Of a stretch of DNA of 64,000 nt, positions 51,059-59,858 are shown piece after piece. A program made the translations under genes and the position numbers. The notes below the pieces were generated by a model. The model was not told the origin of the DNA. It saw only the letters and a program-made list of their open reading frames with translations, and did no database searches. Position 1 is the stretch's first letter. Each line of letters begins with the position of its first letter. The DNA is from Actinophytocola algeriensis. Lineage in GTDB: Bacteria > Actinomycetota > Actinomycetes > Mycobacteriales > Pseudonocardiaceae. The stretch lies in the NCBI RefSeq assembly GCF_014203735.1, contig NZ_JACHJQ010000005.1, forward strand, positions 62,001-126,000, read 5' to 3'.

Positions 51059-51532
51059 TCAGGCGATCCGTCCGCTCAGCCCACCGCGGCTGTGTCCACT
51101 GTGTCCACGGGGCCTCTCGTACAGGACGGTGTCGAGGTCGTCGAGACCGGTCGCCCGGCGCAGCGGGACCGGTTCGAGGTGACCGACGCGGTGGTCGTCC
51201 TCCCGCAGCGCGGTGACGAAGCGGGCCACGTGCCGGGGCGGCGGGACGACGGTGGTGCCGCCGAGGTGGCGGAGGACGGTGAGACCGTCCGACGGGGACT
51301 CGATCGCGGCGGACCAGCCGTGGACCTCGTCCCAGAGCAGGGCGACGTCGTGGTCGGGGTAGCCGGGCAGCCGCTCGTCGAGGGCCACGTAGGCCGAGAC
51401 GGGGGTGTCGTGGTCGACGGTGCAGGACTCGAGGCCGACGCCCAGTGCGGTCGTGACGTCGGTGAGGTAGGCGCGCAGCGCGGTGAGCGCGGGGTGGGGG
51501 TATCCGGTGGGGATGTCGAGTGACGCGGTCAC
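51059..51532 (-). CDS. DUF6292-like protein
   Basis: 157 residues. The pattern of an N-terminal Y-rich helix (ALRAYLTDVTTALGVGLE), an aspartate-rich middle (DHDVALLWDEVHGWSAAIE) and GGTTVVPPPRHVARFV near residue 95 recalls DUF6292 proteins, which are common in Pseudonocardiaceae and of unknown function. The GTG start lacks a clear ribosome site. It converges with the RibB-like gene, 32 bases apart, and follows hsp18 in the same direction. Confidence 0.72.
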   Translation of the reverse strand: MTASLDIPTGYPHPALTALRAYLTDVTTALGVGLESCTVDHDTPVSAYVALDERLPGYPDHDVALLWDEVHGWSAAIESPSDGLTVLRHLGGTTVVPPPRHVARFVTALREDDHRVGHLEPVPLRRATGLDDLDTVLYERPRGHSGHSRGGLSGRIA

Positions 51533-51547
51533 GGTGGGTCTCCCGTG

Positions 51548-51588
51548 CGGGAAGGGACCGGCGATGCCGGTGCACCGGTCCCTTCCCG
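51548..51588 (-). terminator. Terminator of hsp18
   Basis: CGGGAAGGGACCGG at 51548-51561 pairs with 51575-51588 around 13 bases. It begins 10 bases past the hsp18 stop on the minus strand. Confidence 0.8.
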
Positions 51589-51598
51589 GGTCGGTCCG

Positions 51599-52042
51599 TC
51601 AGGCCTGGATCTCTTTGCGGTCCTCGCGGGTGCCCGCGATCTCGATGCGCCTCGGCTTGGCCTTCTCGGCGACCGGGATCCGCACGGTCAGGACCCCCGC
51701 CGAGTAGTCGGCGGAGATGTGGTCGGTGTCGAGGGTGTCGCCGAGGAAGAGCTGGCGGGAGAAGACGCCGAGCGGGCGTTCGGTGACCTGCATCTGCACG
51801 TCGTCACCGCCGGGGAGAGGCCTGCGCTCGGCCTTGACGGTCAGCACGTTGCGTTCGATGTCGACCTCGATCGCCGAGGGGTCGACGCCGGGCAGGTCGA
51901 AACAGACGACGAACTCGTTGCCGGCGCGGTAGGCGTCCATCGGCATCGCGGCCGGCTTGGACCAGGTTCCGGGGGTTGCGGTGCCCAGTACCTGCTGGGC
52001 GAACCGGTCCAGCTCACGGAACGGGTCGGTGCGCATCAACAT
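51599..52042 (-). CDS. hsp18: Hsp20-family small heat-shock protein
   Basis: 147 residues. The alpha-crystallin domain is visible from about residue 38: [32 protein letters not shown] and the C-terminal [20 protein letters not shown]. Such proteins form large oligomers that hold unfolded proteins. The ATG follows AGGAGG. The exact RheA-type operator lies between this gene and the divergent rheA-like gene, so heat induction by release of RheA is likely. Confidence 0.93.
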   Translation of the reverse strand: MLMRTDPFRELDRFAQQVLGTATPGTWSKPAAMPMDAYRAGNEFVVCFDLPGVDPSAIEVDIERNVLTVKAERRPLPGGDDVQMQVTERPLGVFSRQLFLGDTLDTDHISADYSAGVLTVRIPVAEKAKPRRIEIAGTREDRKEIQA

Positions 52043-52098
52043 CGGTGTCCACCTCCTGGCTGTCGGGTCTGGTGTCAACACGCACCACAGTTCTAACA

Positions 52099-52117
52099 TG
52101 TCATCGAAAGGATGACA
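52099..52117. promoter_or_regulatory. RheA operator between hsp18 and rheA-like gene
   Basis: TGTCATC-GAAAG-GATGACA is an exact match to the operator reported for the temperature-sensing repressor RheA of Streptomyces albus (TGTCATC, five bases, GATGACA). A half-like GGATGACA occurs again at 52136-52143, just before the rheA-like ATG. It lies between the two divergent genes. Confidence 0.85.
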
Positions 52118-52144
52118 AGTATCAAGTCGTCGATGGGATGACAC

Positions 52145-52753
52145 ATGGACGTGGACCCGGCCAGGACCGTGCGGGATGTGCACGACGTCGTGCTGGCGGC
52201 CCGACGCGGCGACGTGGAGCCTGCCCGGCTCCTCGCCGCGCTGGCCGCGCTGCGCTCGGTGCGCGAGCAGCTCGGCGAGTGGGAACCGGAACTGATCGCG
52301 GTGGCGAGGACGGGCGGGCTCAGCTGGGCCGCGCTCGCGCCCGCGCTCGGGGTGGCGAGCAGACAGGCCGCGGAGCGGCGGTTCCTGCGGTTGCAGCCGT
52401 CCGCCACGGGGGAGCGGACGGGCGAGGCCCGTGTCGACGCGGAGCGGGACCGCCGTGCGGGCGACCGCGCGGTGGCCGACTGGGCGCGACGCAACTCGGC
52501 TGTGCTGCGGCAGGTCGCCGGCCAGGTCAGCGCCCTGACCGGCCTGGACACCGCGGCGCGCGACACCGCCGACCGGGTCGGCTCGGCCCTGGGCGACGAC
52601 GACGTCGCGACGTTGCTGCCACACCTGGCCGCCCTTCGCGGACAGCTGTCACCGGAGCACGCAGGCCTCTCCGCACGACTCGACGCGATCAGCGACCAGG
52701 CCGAGCAACTGCGCCAGGAAGCCGTCGGCAACCGCCGCACACGCAACACCTGA
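52145..52753 (+). CDS. rheA: RheA-like heat-shock transcriptional repressor
   Basis: 202 residues. A helix-turn-helix-like segment [25 protein letters not shown] lies near residues 60-84, as in proteins annotated as Hsp18 transcriptional regulators. RheA is a thermosensor that represses hsp18 and itself at low temperature. The ATG is four bases after the end of the operator region, so autoregulation is expected. Confidence 0.82.
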   Translation: MDVDPARTVRDVHDVVLAARRGDVEPARLLAALAALRSVREQLGEWEPELIAVARTGGLSWAALAPALGVASRQAAERRFLRLQPSATGERTGEARVDAERDRRAGDRAVADWARRNSAVLRQVAGQVSALTGLDTAARDTADRVGSALGDDDVATLLPHLAALRGQLSPEHAGLSARLDAISDQAEQLRQEAVGNRRTRNT

Positions 52754-52759
52754 CCCGCG

Positions 52760-54895
52760 TCAGGCGGCTTCCCAGTAGACGTCGTTCGAGCGGATGGTCT
52801 CGCCGTCCAGGTCGGCGTTGACGTGGACCGTCTTCCCGATGCCCGCGTAGGCGAACTGGTTGTCGACCGCGTAGCCGTTGGCGTCCGTGGTGAACGTGTG
52901 GCCTTCGTTCGAGTAGCCCGGTTCGGTCGACTGCGGGTCCACGAAGATCTGGGCGTTCGGCGGGAACCCGACCAGCTCGACGTGCATCCACGCGCAGCCG
53001 GGCAGCGCGCCGCAGTGCTGGGTGGTCGCGGGACCGCGGCTCAGGTTGACCTTCGCGGTGGCACCGGGAGGCTGGCCCGTGATGATCGTCGCGGACTGGC
53101 CAGGCACCTGCCGCCCGGCCGGGTCCGTGGTGACCGGCGTGACCGTGATGGTCAGCTCCTGGTCGATCTGGACGTCGTTCAGCATCATCGACGTGCCGGT
53201 GACCGTCAGCTGCCGGACCCCCACGACCTCCACCACGTAGTGCAGGAGCGGGCCGGTGCCCATGTCGGCGGGCGCGGCCCAGTTCGCGGTCACGGTCGAG
53301 CCCGCGGTGTCGTTGTCCGCGGTGAGGTTCGTCGGCGCCGAGGCGGCCCGGAACGGCGGCGCCGGGATAACCGGGTTGGCCGACGCGCCGGGGCCGGTGC
53401 CCTTCGCGTTGGCCGCGGCCACGGTGAACACGTAGCTCGTGCCGTTGGCCAGACCGCCGATGTTCGCGGTCCTGGCGCCCGGGCCCGCGGTCGTCCGGCC
53501 ACCCGCCCAGGTGATCGTGTAGCCGGTGACCGGTGCGCGGTTGTCCGGGGCGGGACCCCAGTTGACCGTCGCGGTCGAGTCGCCCGCGGTCGCGTTCACG
53601 CCGGTCGGCGCACCCGGCGGGGACGCCGGGACAGCGGGTGGCGGCGGTGGCGGCGGTGGCGGCTCCCGCCGGGGCGGCGGCTGCGTCTCCTCCCGGTCCT
53701 GGGTGGGTGGTGGTTGCCGAGGTCCGGGGTCCGGGGTCCGCGTCGGCGGCTCGTTTCCTCCCCCCGGTGGCTCGCCCTGCTCGGCGCCACCGCGCGGCGG
53801 GGCCCCCTCGCCGGGTTTCCCGCCGGTGATCCGCACGTCGGTCAGCTCGCCGTCCTTGTCGACCACGACGACGTGCTCGCCTTCGGCGCCGTCCACGTAG
53901 ATGCGGTCGTCCTCACCGCGGGTGATGTGCGGGTCGCCCGTCTCGGCGGGCAGGGTCCTCGACTCCTGGGGCTGGCCCTCGCTGTCGTACGTGGTGAGCG
54001 TGTCGGATTTCTTGTCGACCACCGCGACCACCTCGCCGGTGGACACCGGGCCGTCGTAGTCGCCGTCCGGCAGCGCCACCTCGACCGGGTCGGCCACCCG
54101 GTCGTCGGCGGTGTCGACCAGGTGCATGGTGCGGCCGTCGAGGATCGCGACCCGGCCCGCGACGTCGGTGGACGCGAGCCGCGCGTCCTCGGACACGTCC
54201 ACGCCGAGGTCCCGGGCGGGGCCGAGCCCGTCGTCGGCCACCGCGTGCACGGTGTCGGCGGTGGTGTCGACGAACATGAGCCGGTCGCCGACCACGGTCA
54301 GCGCGCCGCCGTGGCCCTTGGGCAGCGCGATCGAACAGGACGGCGCCGTCGACCCGGCCGCCAGCTCGCACAGCAGCCCGGCGCTGGTCCTCGGCAGCCA
54401 CAGCGTGCCGTCGCCGGTGGCGACCGGCACACCGACCGGGCCGCCGAGCGACACCGCGATGGACGGCTCACCGAGCCGCGCGACCTTGCCTTCCTGCTGG
54501 TAGACGAGGTACGGGCCGCCCGTGGTCTCCACGCCGACCGGGATGCTCCGCGACTCGGAGGTGCGGGTCTCCTCGACCTCGAGGCTGGACTTGCCGAACT
54601 CGGTGACCCGCGAGCTGCCCACCACGTAACCGCTGGTGTCGCCCTGGTAGACCCGGTCACCGGCGCTGCCGGGGACGTCGGCCCGCGCGTCGACGTCCCC
54701 GGTCGAGCCGTCGACGTGGAAGACCGCGCCGAGCGCGGAGTTGTACACCCAGTGGCCCGGCAGCAGGAACTGCACGGCGGACACCGGGTTCGCCGCGCCG
54801 GTCACGGCGGCGACCACCGCGGCCACACACGCCACGACCACCGCCACGACCGGGAGGCGAGCACGCCACGTAGCGAGACGTGCCTTCGGAGTCAT
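52760..54895 (-). CDS. Exported protein with Pro-rich linker and FN3 domains
   Basis: 711 residues. After a basic start, a single membrane segment (LPVVAVVVACVAAVVAAVTGA, about residues 14-34) anchors or exports the protein. Residues 40-390 resemble a beta-propeller-like series of strands with GDGTLWLPR, GDRLMFVDTT and similar repeats. A Pro/Glu-rich linker follows (about 385-455), then two fibronectin type III domains (about 455-645) and a C-terminal domain with two Cys. An extracellular binding role is likely. GTG at 54901 is an alternative start; no ribosome site is visible, so a leaderless transcript is possible. Confidence 0.85.
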   Translation of the reverse strand: MTPKARLATWRARLPVVAVVVACVAAVVAAVTGAANPVSAVQFLLPGHWVYNSALGAVFHVDGSTGDVDARADVPGSAGDRVYQGDTSGYVVGSSRVTEFGKSSLEVEETRTSESRSIPVGVETTGGPYLVYQQEGKVARLGEPSIAVSLGGPVGVPVATGDGTLWLPRTSAGLLCELAAGSTAPSCSIALPKGHGGALTVVGDRLMFVDTTADTVHAVADDGLGPARDLGVDVSEDARLASTDVAGRVAILDGRTMHLVDTADDRVADPVEVALPDGDYDGPVSTGEVVAVVDKKSDTLTTYDSEGQPQESRTLPAETGDPHITRGEDDRIYVDGAEGEHVVVVDKDGELTDVRITGGKPGEGAPPRGGAEQGEPPGGGNEPPTRTPDPGPRQPPPTQDREETQPPPRREPPPPPPPPPAVPASPPGAPTGVNATAGDSTATVNWGPAPDNRAPVTGYTITWAGGRTTAGPGARTANIGGLANGTSYVFTVAAANAKGTGPGASANPVIPAPPFRAASAPTNLTADNDTAGSTVTANWAAPADMGTGPLLHYVVEVVGVRQLTVTGTSMMLNDVQIDQELTITVTPVTTDPAGRQVPGQSATIITGQPPGATAKVNLSRGPATTQHCGALPGCAWMHVELVGFPPNAQIFVDPQSTEPGYSNEGHTFTTDANGYAVDNQFAYAGIGKTVHVNADLDGETIRSNDVYWEAA

Positions 54896-54976
54896 GCCCA
54901 CACGGTAGAAGTAGTCCTCGGCGAAAGACCAATCCGTGGCAGCAACCGGACAGCCCGGTTGCGGCCACACCCGCTG

Positions 54977-55759
54977 TCAGCCGTGGGCGGCCGCGTGCTG
55001 GTCGTCGGAGTCGTAGGAGCCATCCGGGTTGAGGTGGCCCTCGTCGATGACGACCCACTCGTCGTCGCCCGTGTTGGAGGCGATCGTGACGTCGCCGTCG
55101 GGGGTGATCACGGCGGCCTCGTCGGCCTGGCCGTCGTCGTTCGTGTCGGTGAACACGTACGTCGTGCCGTCTTCGCCCGCCACCACGGCGGTGTCGTTCT
55201 TGCCGTCGCTGTCGGTGTCGTAGGTGGCCGGGCCCGCGTTCACGTCCTCGCCGGGCAGGTCGACGGTCATGTCGTCCTCGCCTGCCTCGTAGTCCGCGTC
55301 CGGGGCGTCGGTGCCGGTGCTGTCGTCCGTGCCGCCTTCCGTGCTGTCGTCCGTGTCGTCGTCCGTGTCGTCGTCCGTGTCGTCGTCCGTGTCGTCGTAG
55401 GTGCCGCCGTCGGTGCTGTCGTCGGTGCCGTCGTCCGTGCCGTCGCCGGTCGGGGTCGGCAGTGCCTCGACGTCCTCCTCGTGCCACTCGCCGGTGGTCC
55501 CGTCGTACTCGGCGCCGGTGACCACGTCGCCGTTCGCGTCGAACTCGACCGCCACGTCGGCCACCCCGTCGCCGTCGGTGTCCGCGAACGCGATCGCGCC
55601 GCCGTCTTCCGTCTCGACCACCGCGGTGTCGTTCTTGCCGTCGCCGTCGAAGTCGAAGTTCTCCTCGACGACGTACTCCTCGCCGTCGATGTCGACGGTC
55701 AGCTCGTCGTCGCTCGCGCCATCGGCGAAGTCCTCGATGTGGTCATAAGGCACGTCCAC
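54977..55759 (-). CDS. Acidic duplicated protein with DxDxDG motifs
   Basis: 260 residues, extremely acidic. Two halves match each other: TVDIDGEEY with DFDGDGKNDTAVVETEDG, and TVDLPGEDV with DSDGKNDTAVVAGEDG. Calcium-loop-like D-x-D-x-D-G motifs occur in both. Between them is a low-complexity Thr/Asp run. No signal peptide is seen. It may belong to DUF6802, but that is from memory. The GTG at 55759 follows GGAGGG. It lies before the FN3 gene in the same direction, with 81 bases between. Confidence 0.8.
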   Translation of the reverse strand: MDVPYDHIEDFADGASDDELTVDIDGEEYVVEENFDFDGDGKNDTAVVETEDGGAIAFADTDGDGVADVAVEFDANGDVVTGAEYDGTTGEWHEEDVEALPTPTGDGTDDGTDDSTDGGTYDDTDDDTDDDTDDDTDDSTEGGTDDSTGTDAPDADYEAGEDDMTVDLPGEDVNAGPATYDTDSDGKNDTAVVAGEDGTTYVFTDTNDDGQADEAAVITPDGDVTIASNTGDDEWVVIDEGHLNPDGSYDSDDQHAAAHG

Positions 55760-55955
55760 GGCCTGCCCCCTCCGGAAAAGGTGATCTGTCGCGGGGTTGG
55801 AGGGGGCGGTGGCCACTTCGGTTCCACAGAGGACACCGGTCGGTAGGCGGCGGGCCCCGGAATGTTCCTGGCGGCCGGTCGCGACCCCTCGCGGGGAGTA
55901 GGGGCCGGATGCGTGGGTACTGCCTCTGGCACGTCCCATCACGAGGAGGAACCCA

Positions 55956-58220
55956 GTGGCCCCCAAGAAGCCGGGCAAGCTCGTCAAGGCAGCCCTTGAG
56001 AAGGCGGTCGAGAAAGTCACCGAAATGGTGAACCCGCCGATTCCCGGTGCCCCGAACAGCGAGCCGCCATCCCTCGACGAACCGACCGAGCCACGTGGTC
56101 CGCTGCCGCCCAAGCACGACCAGACCGGCCCGGAGACGGTGACGCCGACGGGTGCGCCGACCGGTGCCCCCAAGCAGGCGAAGGGGCAGCAGGGCGAGTA
56201 CCTCACCACGTCGGCGGGCGCGCGGCTGTACGACACCGACCACTCGTTGAAGGCGGGGGAGCGGGGCCCGACGCTGCTGCAGGACCACCACCTGCGCGAG
56301 AAGGTCATGCACTTCGACCACGAGCGGATCCCCGAGCGGGTCGTGCACGCGCGTGGCTACGGGGCGCACGGCGTGTTCGTCGGCTACGGCAGCGCCGCGA
56401 ACGTGTGCAAGGCCGCGTTCCTCGGCGATGGGGTCGAGACCCCCGTGTTCGTGCGGTTCTCGACGGTCCTCGGGTCGCGCGGGTCGGCCGACACCGTCCG
56501 CGACACGCGGGGGTTCGCGACGAAGTTCTACACCCAGGAAGGCAACTTCGACCTGGTCGGGAACAACATCCCGGTGTTCTTCATCCAGGACGGGATCAAG
56601 TTCCCCGACGTCATCCACGCCGGCAAGCCGCACCCCGACCGGGAGATCCCGCAGGCGCAGAGCGCGCACGACACGTTCTGGGACTTCGTCTCGACGCACA
56701 CCGAGGCCACCCACCACGTCATGTGGAACATGTCCGACCGCGGCATCCCCCGGTCCTACCGGACGATGGAGGGCTTCGGCGTCCACACCTTCCGCCTCGT
56801 CAACGAGGCGGGGGAGACCGCGCTCGCGAAGTTCCACTGGAAGCCGAAGCTGGGCGTGCACTCCCTGGTGTGGGAGGAGGCGCAGATGATCAGCGGCCTC
56901 GACCCGGACTTCCACCGCCGCGACCTCGCCGACGCCATCGAGTCCGGCGCGTACCCGCAGTGGGAGCTCGGCGTCCAGGTCCTCCCGGACACGCCGCGCC
57001 AGACGTTCGAGGGCATCGACCTGCTCGACCCGACGAAGATCGTGCCGGAGGAGCTCGCACCCGTGCAGCCGATCGGGATGCTCACGCTCAACCGCAACCC
57101 CATGAACTACTTCGCGGAGACCGAGCAGGTCGCGTTCCACCTCGGGAACCTGGTGCCGGGCATCGACGTCACCGACGACCCGCTGTTCCAGGCACGGCTG
57201 TTCTCCTACCTCGACACCCAGCTGACCAGGCTCGCCGGGCCGAACTTCAACCAGATCCCGATCAACCGCCCGCACGCGCCGGTCAACGACATGTTCCGGG
57301 ACGGCTTCCACCAGCACGCGGTGCACGCCGGTGTCGCCCCGTACAAGCCGAACACCCTCGACGGCGGCAACCCCTTCGAGGCGCGCCCGGAGGACCGGCC
57401 GTTCGTGGAGGTGGCGCAACCGCTGGCGAAGTCCGTGAAGGTCCGGCAGTCGCCGACGTCGTTCTCCGACCACTACACGCAGCCGAGGCTGTTCTGGCAG
57501 AGCCTGTCACCGGTGGAGAAGGAACACGTCGTGCGTGCGTTCACCTTCGAGCTCGGCAAGTGCTACGAGCAGGCGGTCAAGGAACGCCAGCTGATGGTGC
57601 TGGCCAACGTGGACCCCGTGCTGTGCAAGGAGGTCGCGCAGGGTCTCGGGCTGCCGGCGCCGAGCGCCACCGGGCGGCCGAGGAGGGTCGTGCCGAGCCC
57701 GGCCCTGTCCCAGGTGGGGCAGACGTGGCCGACCGACGGGCGCATCATCGGGATCGTCGTCGACCCGGCCGACCTCGACGGCGTGCGGACGGTCCGGGAG
57801 ACCATCCTGGCGGCGAGCATGGTGCCGCTGCTGATCGCGCCGACCGGCGGTCCGCTCGACGCGGACAGCGGGCTCGTCGCCCAGCGTACGTTCCTCACCG
57901 CCCGGTCGGTCGAGTTCGACGCCCTGATCCTCGCGGGCAGCCCGCCGCCCGGGCCGGACGCGGTGCCCGCACGGGACGCGAAGGCGGGCGCACCGGGCGG
58001 TGCCGTCGATCCGCGCGTGGTCCTCATGGTCCAGGAGTGCCACCGCCACGCGAAGGCGATCGGTGCGTGGCGCGGTGGCCGCGCCGCGCTCGAGGCCGCC
58101 GGGTGTACCACGGGGCCTGGCATCGTGCTCGACGACGAGCCGACGAACGTGCTGACGAAGATGGCGGAACTGCTCGCCGCCCACCGCGTGTGGGAACGGT
58201 TCCCCGCGACGATCTCCTGA
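55956..58220 (+). CDS. katE: Large-subunit catalase, KatE/HPII type
   Basis: 754 residues, the large (clade 2) catalase length. Catalytic His131 is in RVVHARGYGAHG, Asn203 in LVGNNIPVFF, and the haem-ligand Tyr418 in RLFSYLDTQLTRL. The C-terminal 160 residues form the flavodoxin/GATase-like domain typical of HPII. It removes hydrogen peroxide in the cytoplasm. The first 80 residues are Lys/Pro-rich. The GTG follows GAGGAGGA. An ankyrin gene follows after 11 bases. Confidence 0.95.
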   Translation: MAPKKPGKLVKAALEKAVEKVTEMVNPPIPGAPNSEPPSLDEPTEPRGPLPPKHDQTGPETVTPTGAPTGAPKQAKGQQGEYLTTSAGARLYDTDHSLKAGERGPTLLQDHHLREKVMHFDHERIPERVVHARGYGAHGVFVGYGSAANVCKAAFLGDGVETPVFVRFSTVLGSRGSADTVRDTRGFATKFYTQEGNFDLVGNNIPVFFIQDGIKFPDVIHAGKPHPDREIPQAQSAHDTFWDFVSTHTEATHHVMWNMSDRGIPRSYRTMEGFGVHTFRLVNEAGETALAKFHWKPKLGVHSLVWEEAQMISGLDPDFHRRDLADAIESGAYPQWELGVQVLPDTPRQTFEGIDLLDPTKIVPEELAPVQPIGMLTLNRNPMNYFAETEQVAFHLGNLVPGIDVTDDPLFQARLFSYLDTQLTRLAGPNFNQIPINRPHAPVNDMFRDGFHQHAVHAGVAPYKPNTLDGGNPFEARPEDRPFVEVAQPLAKSVKVRQSPTSFSDHYTQPRLFWQSLSPVEKEHVVRAFTFELGKCYEQAVKERQLMVLANVDPVLCKEVAQGLGLPAPSATGRPRRVVPSPALSQVGQTWPTDGRIIGIVVDPADLDGVRTVRETILAASMVPLLIAPTGGPLDADSGLVAQRTFLTARSVEFDALILAGSPPPGPDAVPARDAKAGAPGGAVDPRVVLMVQECHRHAKAIGAWRGGRAALEAAGCTTGPGIVLDDEPTNVLTKMAELLAAHRVWERFPATIS

Positions 58221-58231
58221 AGGGGCCGGTC

Positions 58232-58642
58232 GTGACCGAAGCACTCACCGAGGACGAGCTCGCGTTCCTCCGCGAGATGTTCGACCTCGCCCGCGGCGGC
58301 GCCACGGAGCAGCTGGCCGCGGCGGTCGACGCGGGCATCCCGGTGAACCTCACCAACGAGGCGGGCGACACCCTGCTCATCCTGGCCGCGTACCACGACC
58401 ACCCGGACACGGTGCGCGCGCTGCTCGAGCGGGGTGCCGACACCGCGCGGGTCGACGACCGGGGACAGACTGCGCTCGGGGCGGCCGTCTTCCGCCGTTC
58501 CGAGCGGGCCGTCGCCGATCTGCTCGCCGCGGGTGCCGACCCGGCTCTCGGCGCCCGTTCCGCACTGGACATCGCGCGCTTCTTCGACCTACCGGAAATG
58601 TCGGCGCTTCTCGACACGCAAGGGGTGAACGGGACGACCTGA
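58232..58642 (+). CDS. Ankyrin-repeat protein paired with catalase
   Basis: 136 residues with two to three ankyrin repeats (GDTLLILAAYHDHPDTVRALL and GQTALGAAVFRRSERAVADLL). The GTG follows GAAGGGG. It lies 11 bases after the catalase stop. In Pseudomonas the ankyrin protein AnkB is needed for full KatB activity, so a helper role for the catalase is plausible. Confidence 0.9.
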   Translation: MTEALTEDELAFLREMFDLARGGATEQLAAAVDAGIPVNLTNEAGDTLLILAAYHDHPDTVRALLERGADTARVDDRGQTALGAAVFRRSERAVADLLAAGADPALGARSALDIARFFDLPEMSALLDTQGVNGTT

Positions 58643-58671
58643 GGTTTGAGATCAACGCTGTTGGTAACCCG

Positions 58672-59067
58672 GTGCCCGTGGACACCAGGTTGGGTGTGGC
58701 CTGTGCGCTGGTCTGTGCCACCGTGCTGGCAGGTTGCGCCGCGGAAGGCCCCCGGAACGACGCGGCGGAGACCGCGTCGCGGTTCCTGCGCGCCGCCGCG
58801 GACGGTGACACGGCGGCCGCGTGCGCACTGTTGAGCCCGCGTACCCGCGAGGACCTCGTCACCAGCGACGGTCCGTGCGAGGAGTCGTTGCCCGCCGGCG
58901 AGCTGACCGGGACGGTGGCCGGTTCGGACACGTGGTCCGAATGGGCCAAGGTCGACACCGACGCGGGTGCGTTGTTCCTGACGGAGTTCGAGTCCGGTTG
59001 GCTGGTATCGGCCGCGGGCTGTCAACCGGAGCGGGACGCGCCCTACCGCTGCCTGGTGGGGGGCTGA
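58672..59067 (+). CDS. Small lipoprotein
   Basis: 131 residues. The N-terminus has a hydrophobic stretch and the lipobox LAGC with Cys22, so it should be anchored to the outer face of the membrane. The mature part (DAAETASRFLRAAADGDTAAACALL) is like many small actinobacterial lipoproteins with an SnoaL-like helical start. Six further cysteines could form disulfides. The GTG start is not well supported; a second GTG two codons later is possible. Confidence 0.78.
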   Translation: MPVDTRLGVACALVCATVLAGCAAEGPRNDAAETASRFLRAAADGDTAAACALLSPRTREDLVTSDGPCEESLPAGELTGTVAGSDTWSEWAKVDTDAGALFLTEFESGWLVSAAGCQPERDAPYRCLVGG

Positions 59068-59068
59068 G

Positions 59069-59155
59069 ATGCGCCATCCGATCTTCGTGATCTACCTCGC
59101 CGGGGTGCTCCTCGGGTTGGCGTACTTCATCGTCGTCGGGCTGCTGCGGCTCTAG
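59069..59155 (+). CDS. 28-residue single-span membrane peptide
   Basis: A short gene starting ATG CGC CAT CCG at 59069, one base after the lipoprotein stop. The product is almost all hydrophobic (IFVIYLAGVLLGLAYFIVV) with Arg at both ends, so one membrane span. The next gene starts nine bases on, so it sits in the same transcript. Its size and position suggest a helper of a membrane complex. Confidence 0.6.
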   Translation: MRHPIFVIYLAGVLLGLAYFIVVGLLRL

Positions 59156-59164
59156 GGGGCACGG

Positions 59165-59839
59165 GTGAAACGGACTCTGCGGGACAACGGTCTTGGCATC
59201 GTCTTCGGGCTGCTGTTCCTCGGTTCGCTCGTCGGGCAGGCGATCTCGGGGCAGGCCGACTACAACAACCAGCAGGTCGTCGACGGTGGGCCGACCGTCT
59301 CGCTGGGCCAGTACGTCACCTCCAGCGACTTCGCCGTCGACGTGGCCGAGAACTGGCAGTCCGAGTACCTGCAGTTCTTCCTCTACCTCCTGCTGACCGT
59401 GTGGCTGGTCCAGCGCGGGTCGCCGGAGTCCAAGCCGCCGAGCCGGATCGGCAGGGAAACCGACGAGCAACAGGAAGTCGGCGAACACTCCACAGAGGAC
59501 TCACCGAAGTGGGCTCGCGCGGGTGGCTGGCGCACCACGGTGTTCTCCAGTTCGCTGGGGCTCGTGATGGGCGGGCTGTTCCTGCTGTCGTGGCTCGCCC
59601 AGTCCATCGCCGGGCTGGTCGTGTACAACGCCGACCAGTTCGCCGCGCACGAGGACGCGGTCGGCTGGCTGCAGTACGTCGGCAGCGCCGACTTCTGGAA
59701 CCGCACGCTGCAGAACTGGCAGTCGGAATTCCTCGCCATCGGCTCGATGGCGGTGCTCAGCATCTACCTCCGCCAGCGCGGGTCACCCGAGTCCAAACCC
59801 GTCGGCGCACCACACGTGATCACCGACGAGACCGGCTGA
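59165..59839 (+). CDS. DUF6766-like membrane protein with internal duplication
   Basis: 224 residues made of two related halves. Each has hydrophobic segments and a NWQSEYL or NWQSEFL motif, followed by a QRGSPESKP tail (LGIVFGLLFLGSLVGQAISGQ in the first, LGLVMGGLFLLSWLAQSIAG in the second). Four membrane segments are expected. It recalls DUF6766 proteins. The GTG start is close to the 28-residue peptide gene. Confidence 0.78.
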   Translation: MKRTLRDNGLGIVFGLLFLGSLVGQAISGQADYNNQQVVDGGPTVSLGQYVTSSDFAVDVAENWQSEYLQFFLYLLLTVWLVQRGSPESKPPSRIGRETDEQQEVGEHSTEDSPKWARAGGWRTTVFSSSLGLVMGGLFLLSWLAQSIAGLVVYNADQFAAHEDAVGWLQYVGSADFWNRTLQNWQSEFLAIGSMAVLSIYLRQRGSPESKPVGAPHVITDETG

Positions 59840-59858
59840 CGAGGCAGGAGGACGGCAC

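Noticed and set aside
49148-51523. Plus-strand frame of 791 codons across the ABC and RibB genes
   Set aside because: It is in a different frame from three well-supported genes and is Arg/His/Gly-rich without domains.
52823-55846. Plus-strand frame of 1007 codons opposite the FN3 and acidic genes
   Set aside because: No motif is recognisable, and Val/Arg/Gly-rich composition is typical of an antisense shadow. The minus strand has clear domains and an export segment.
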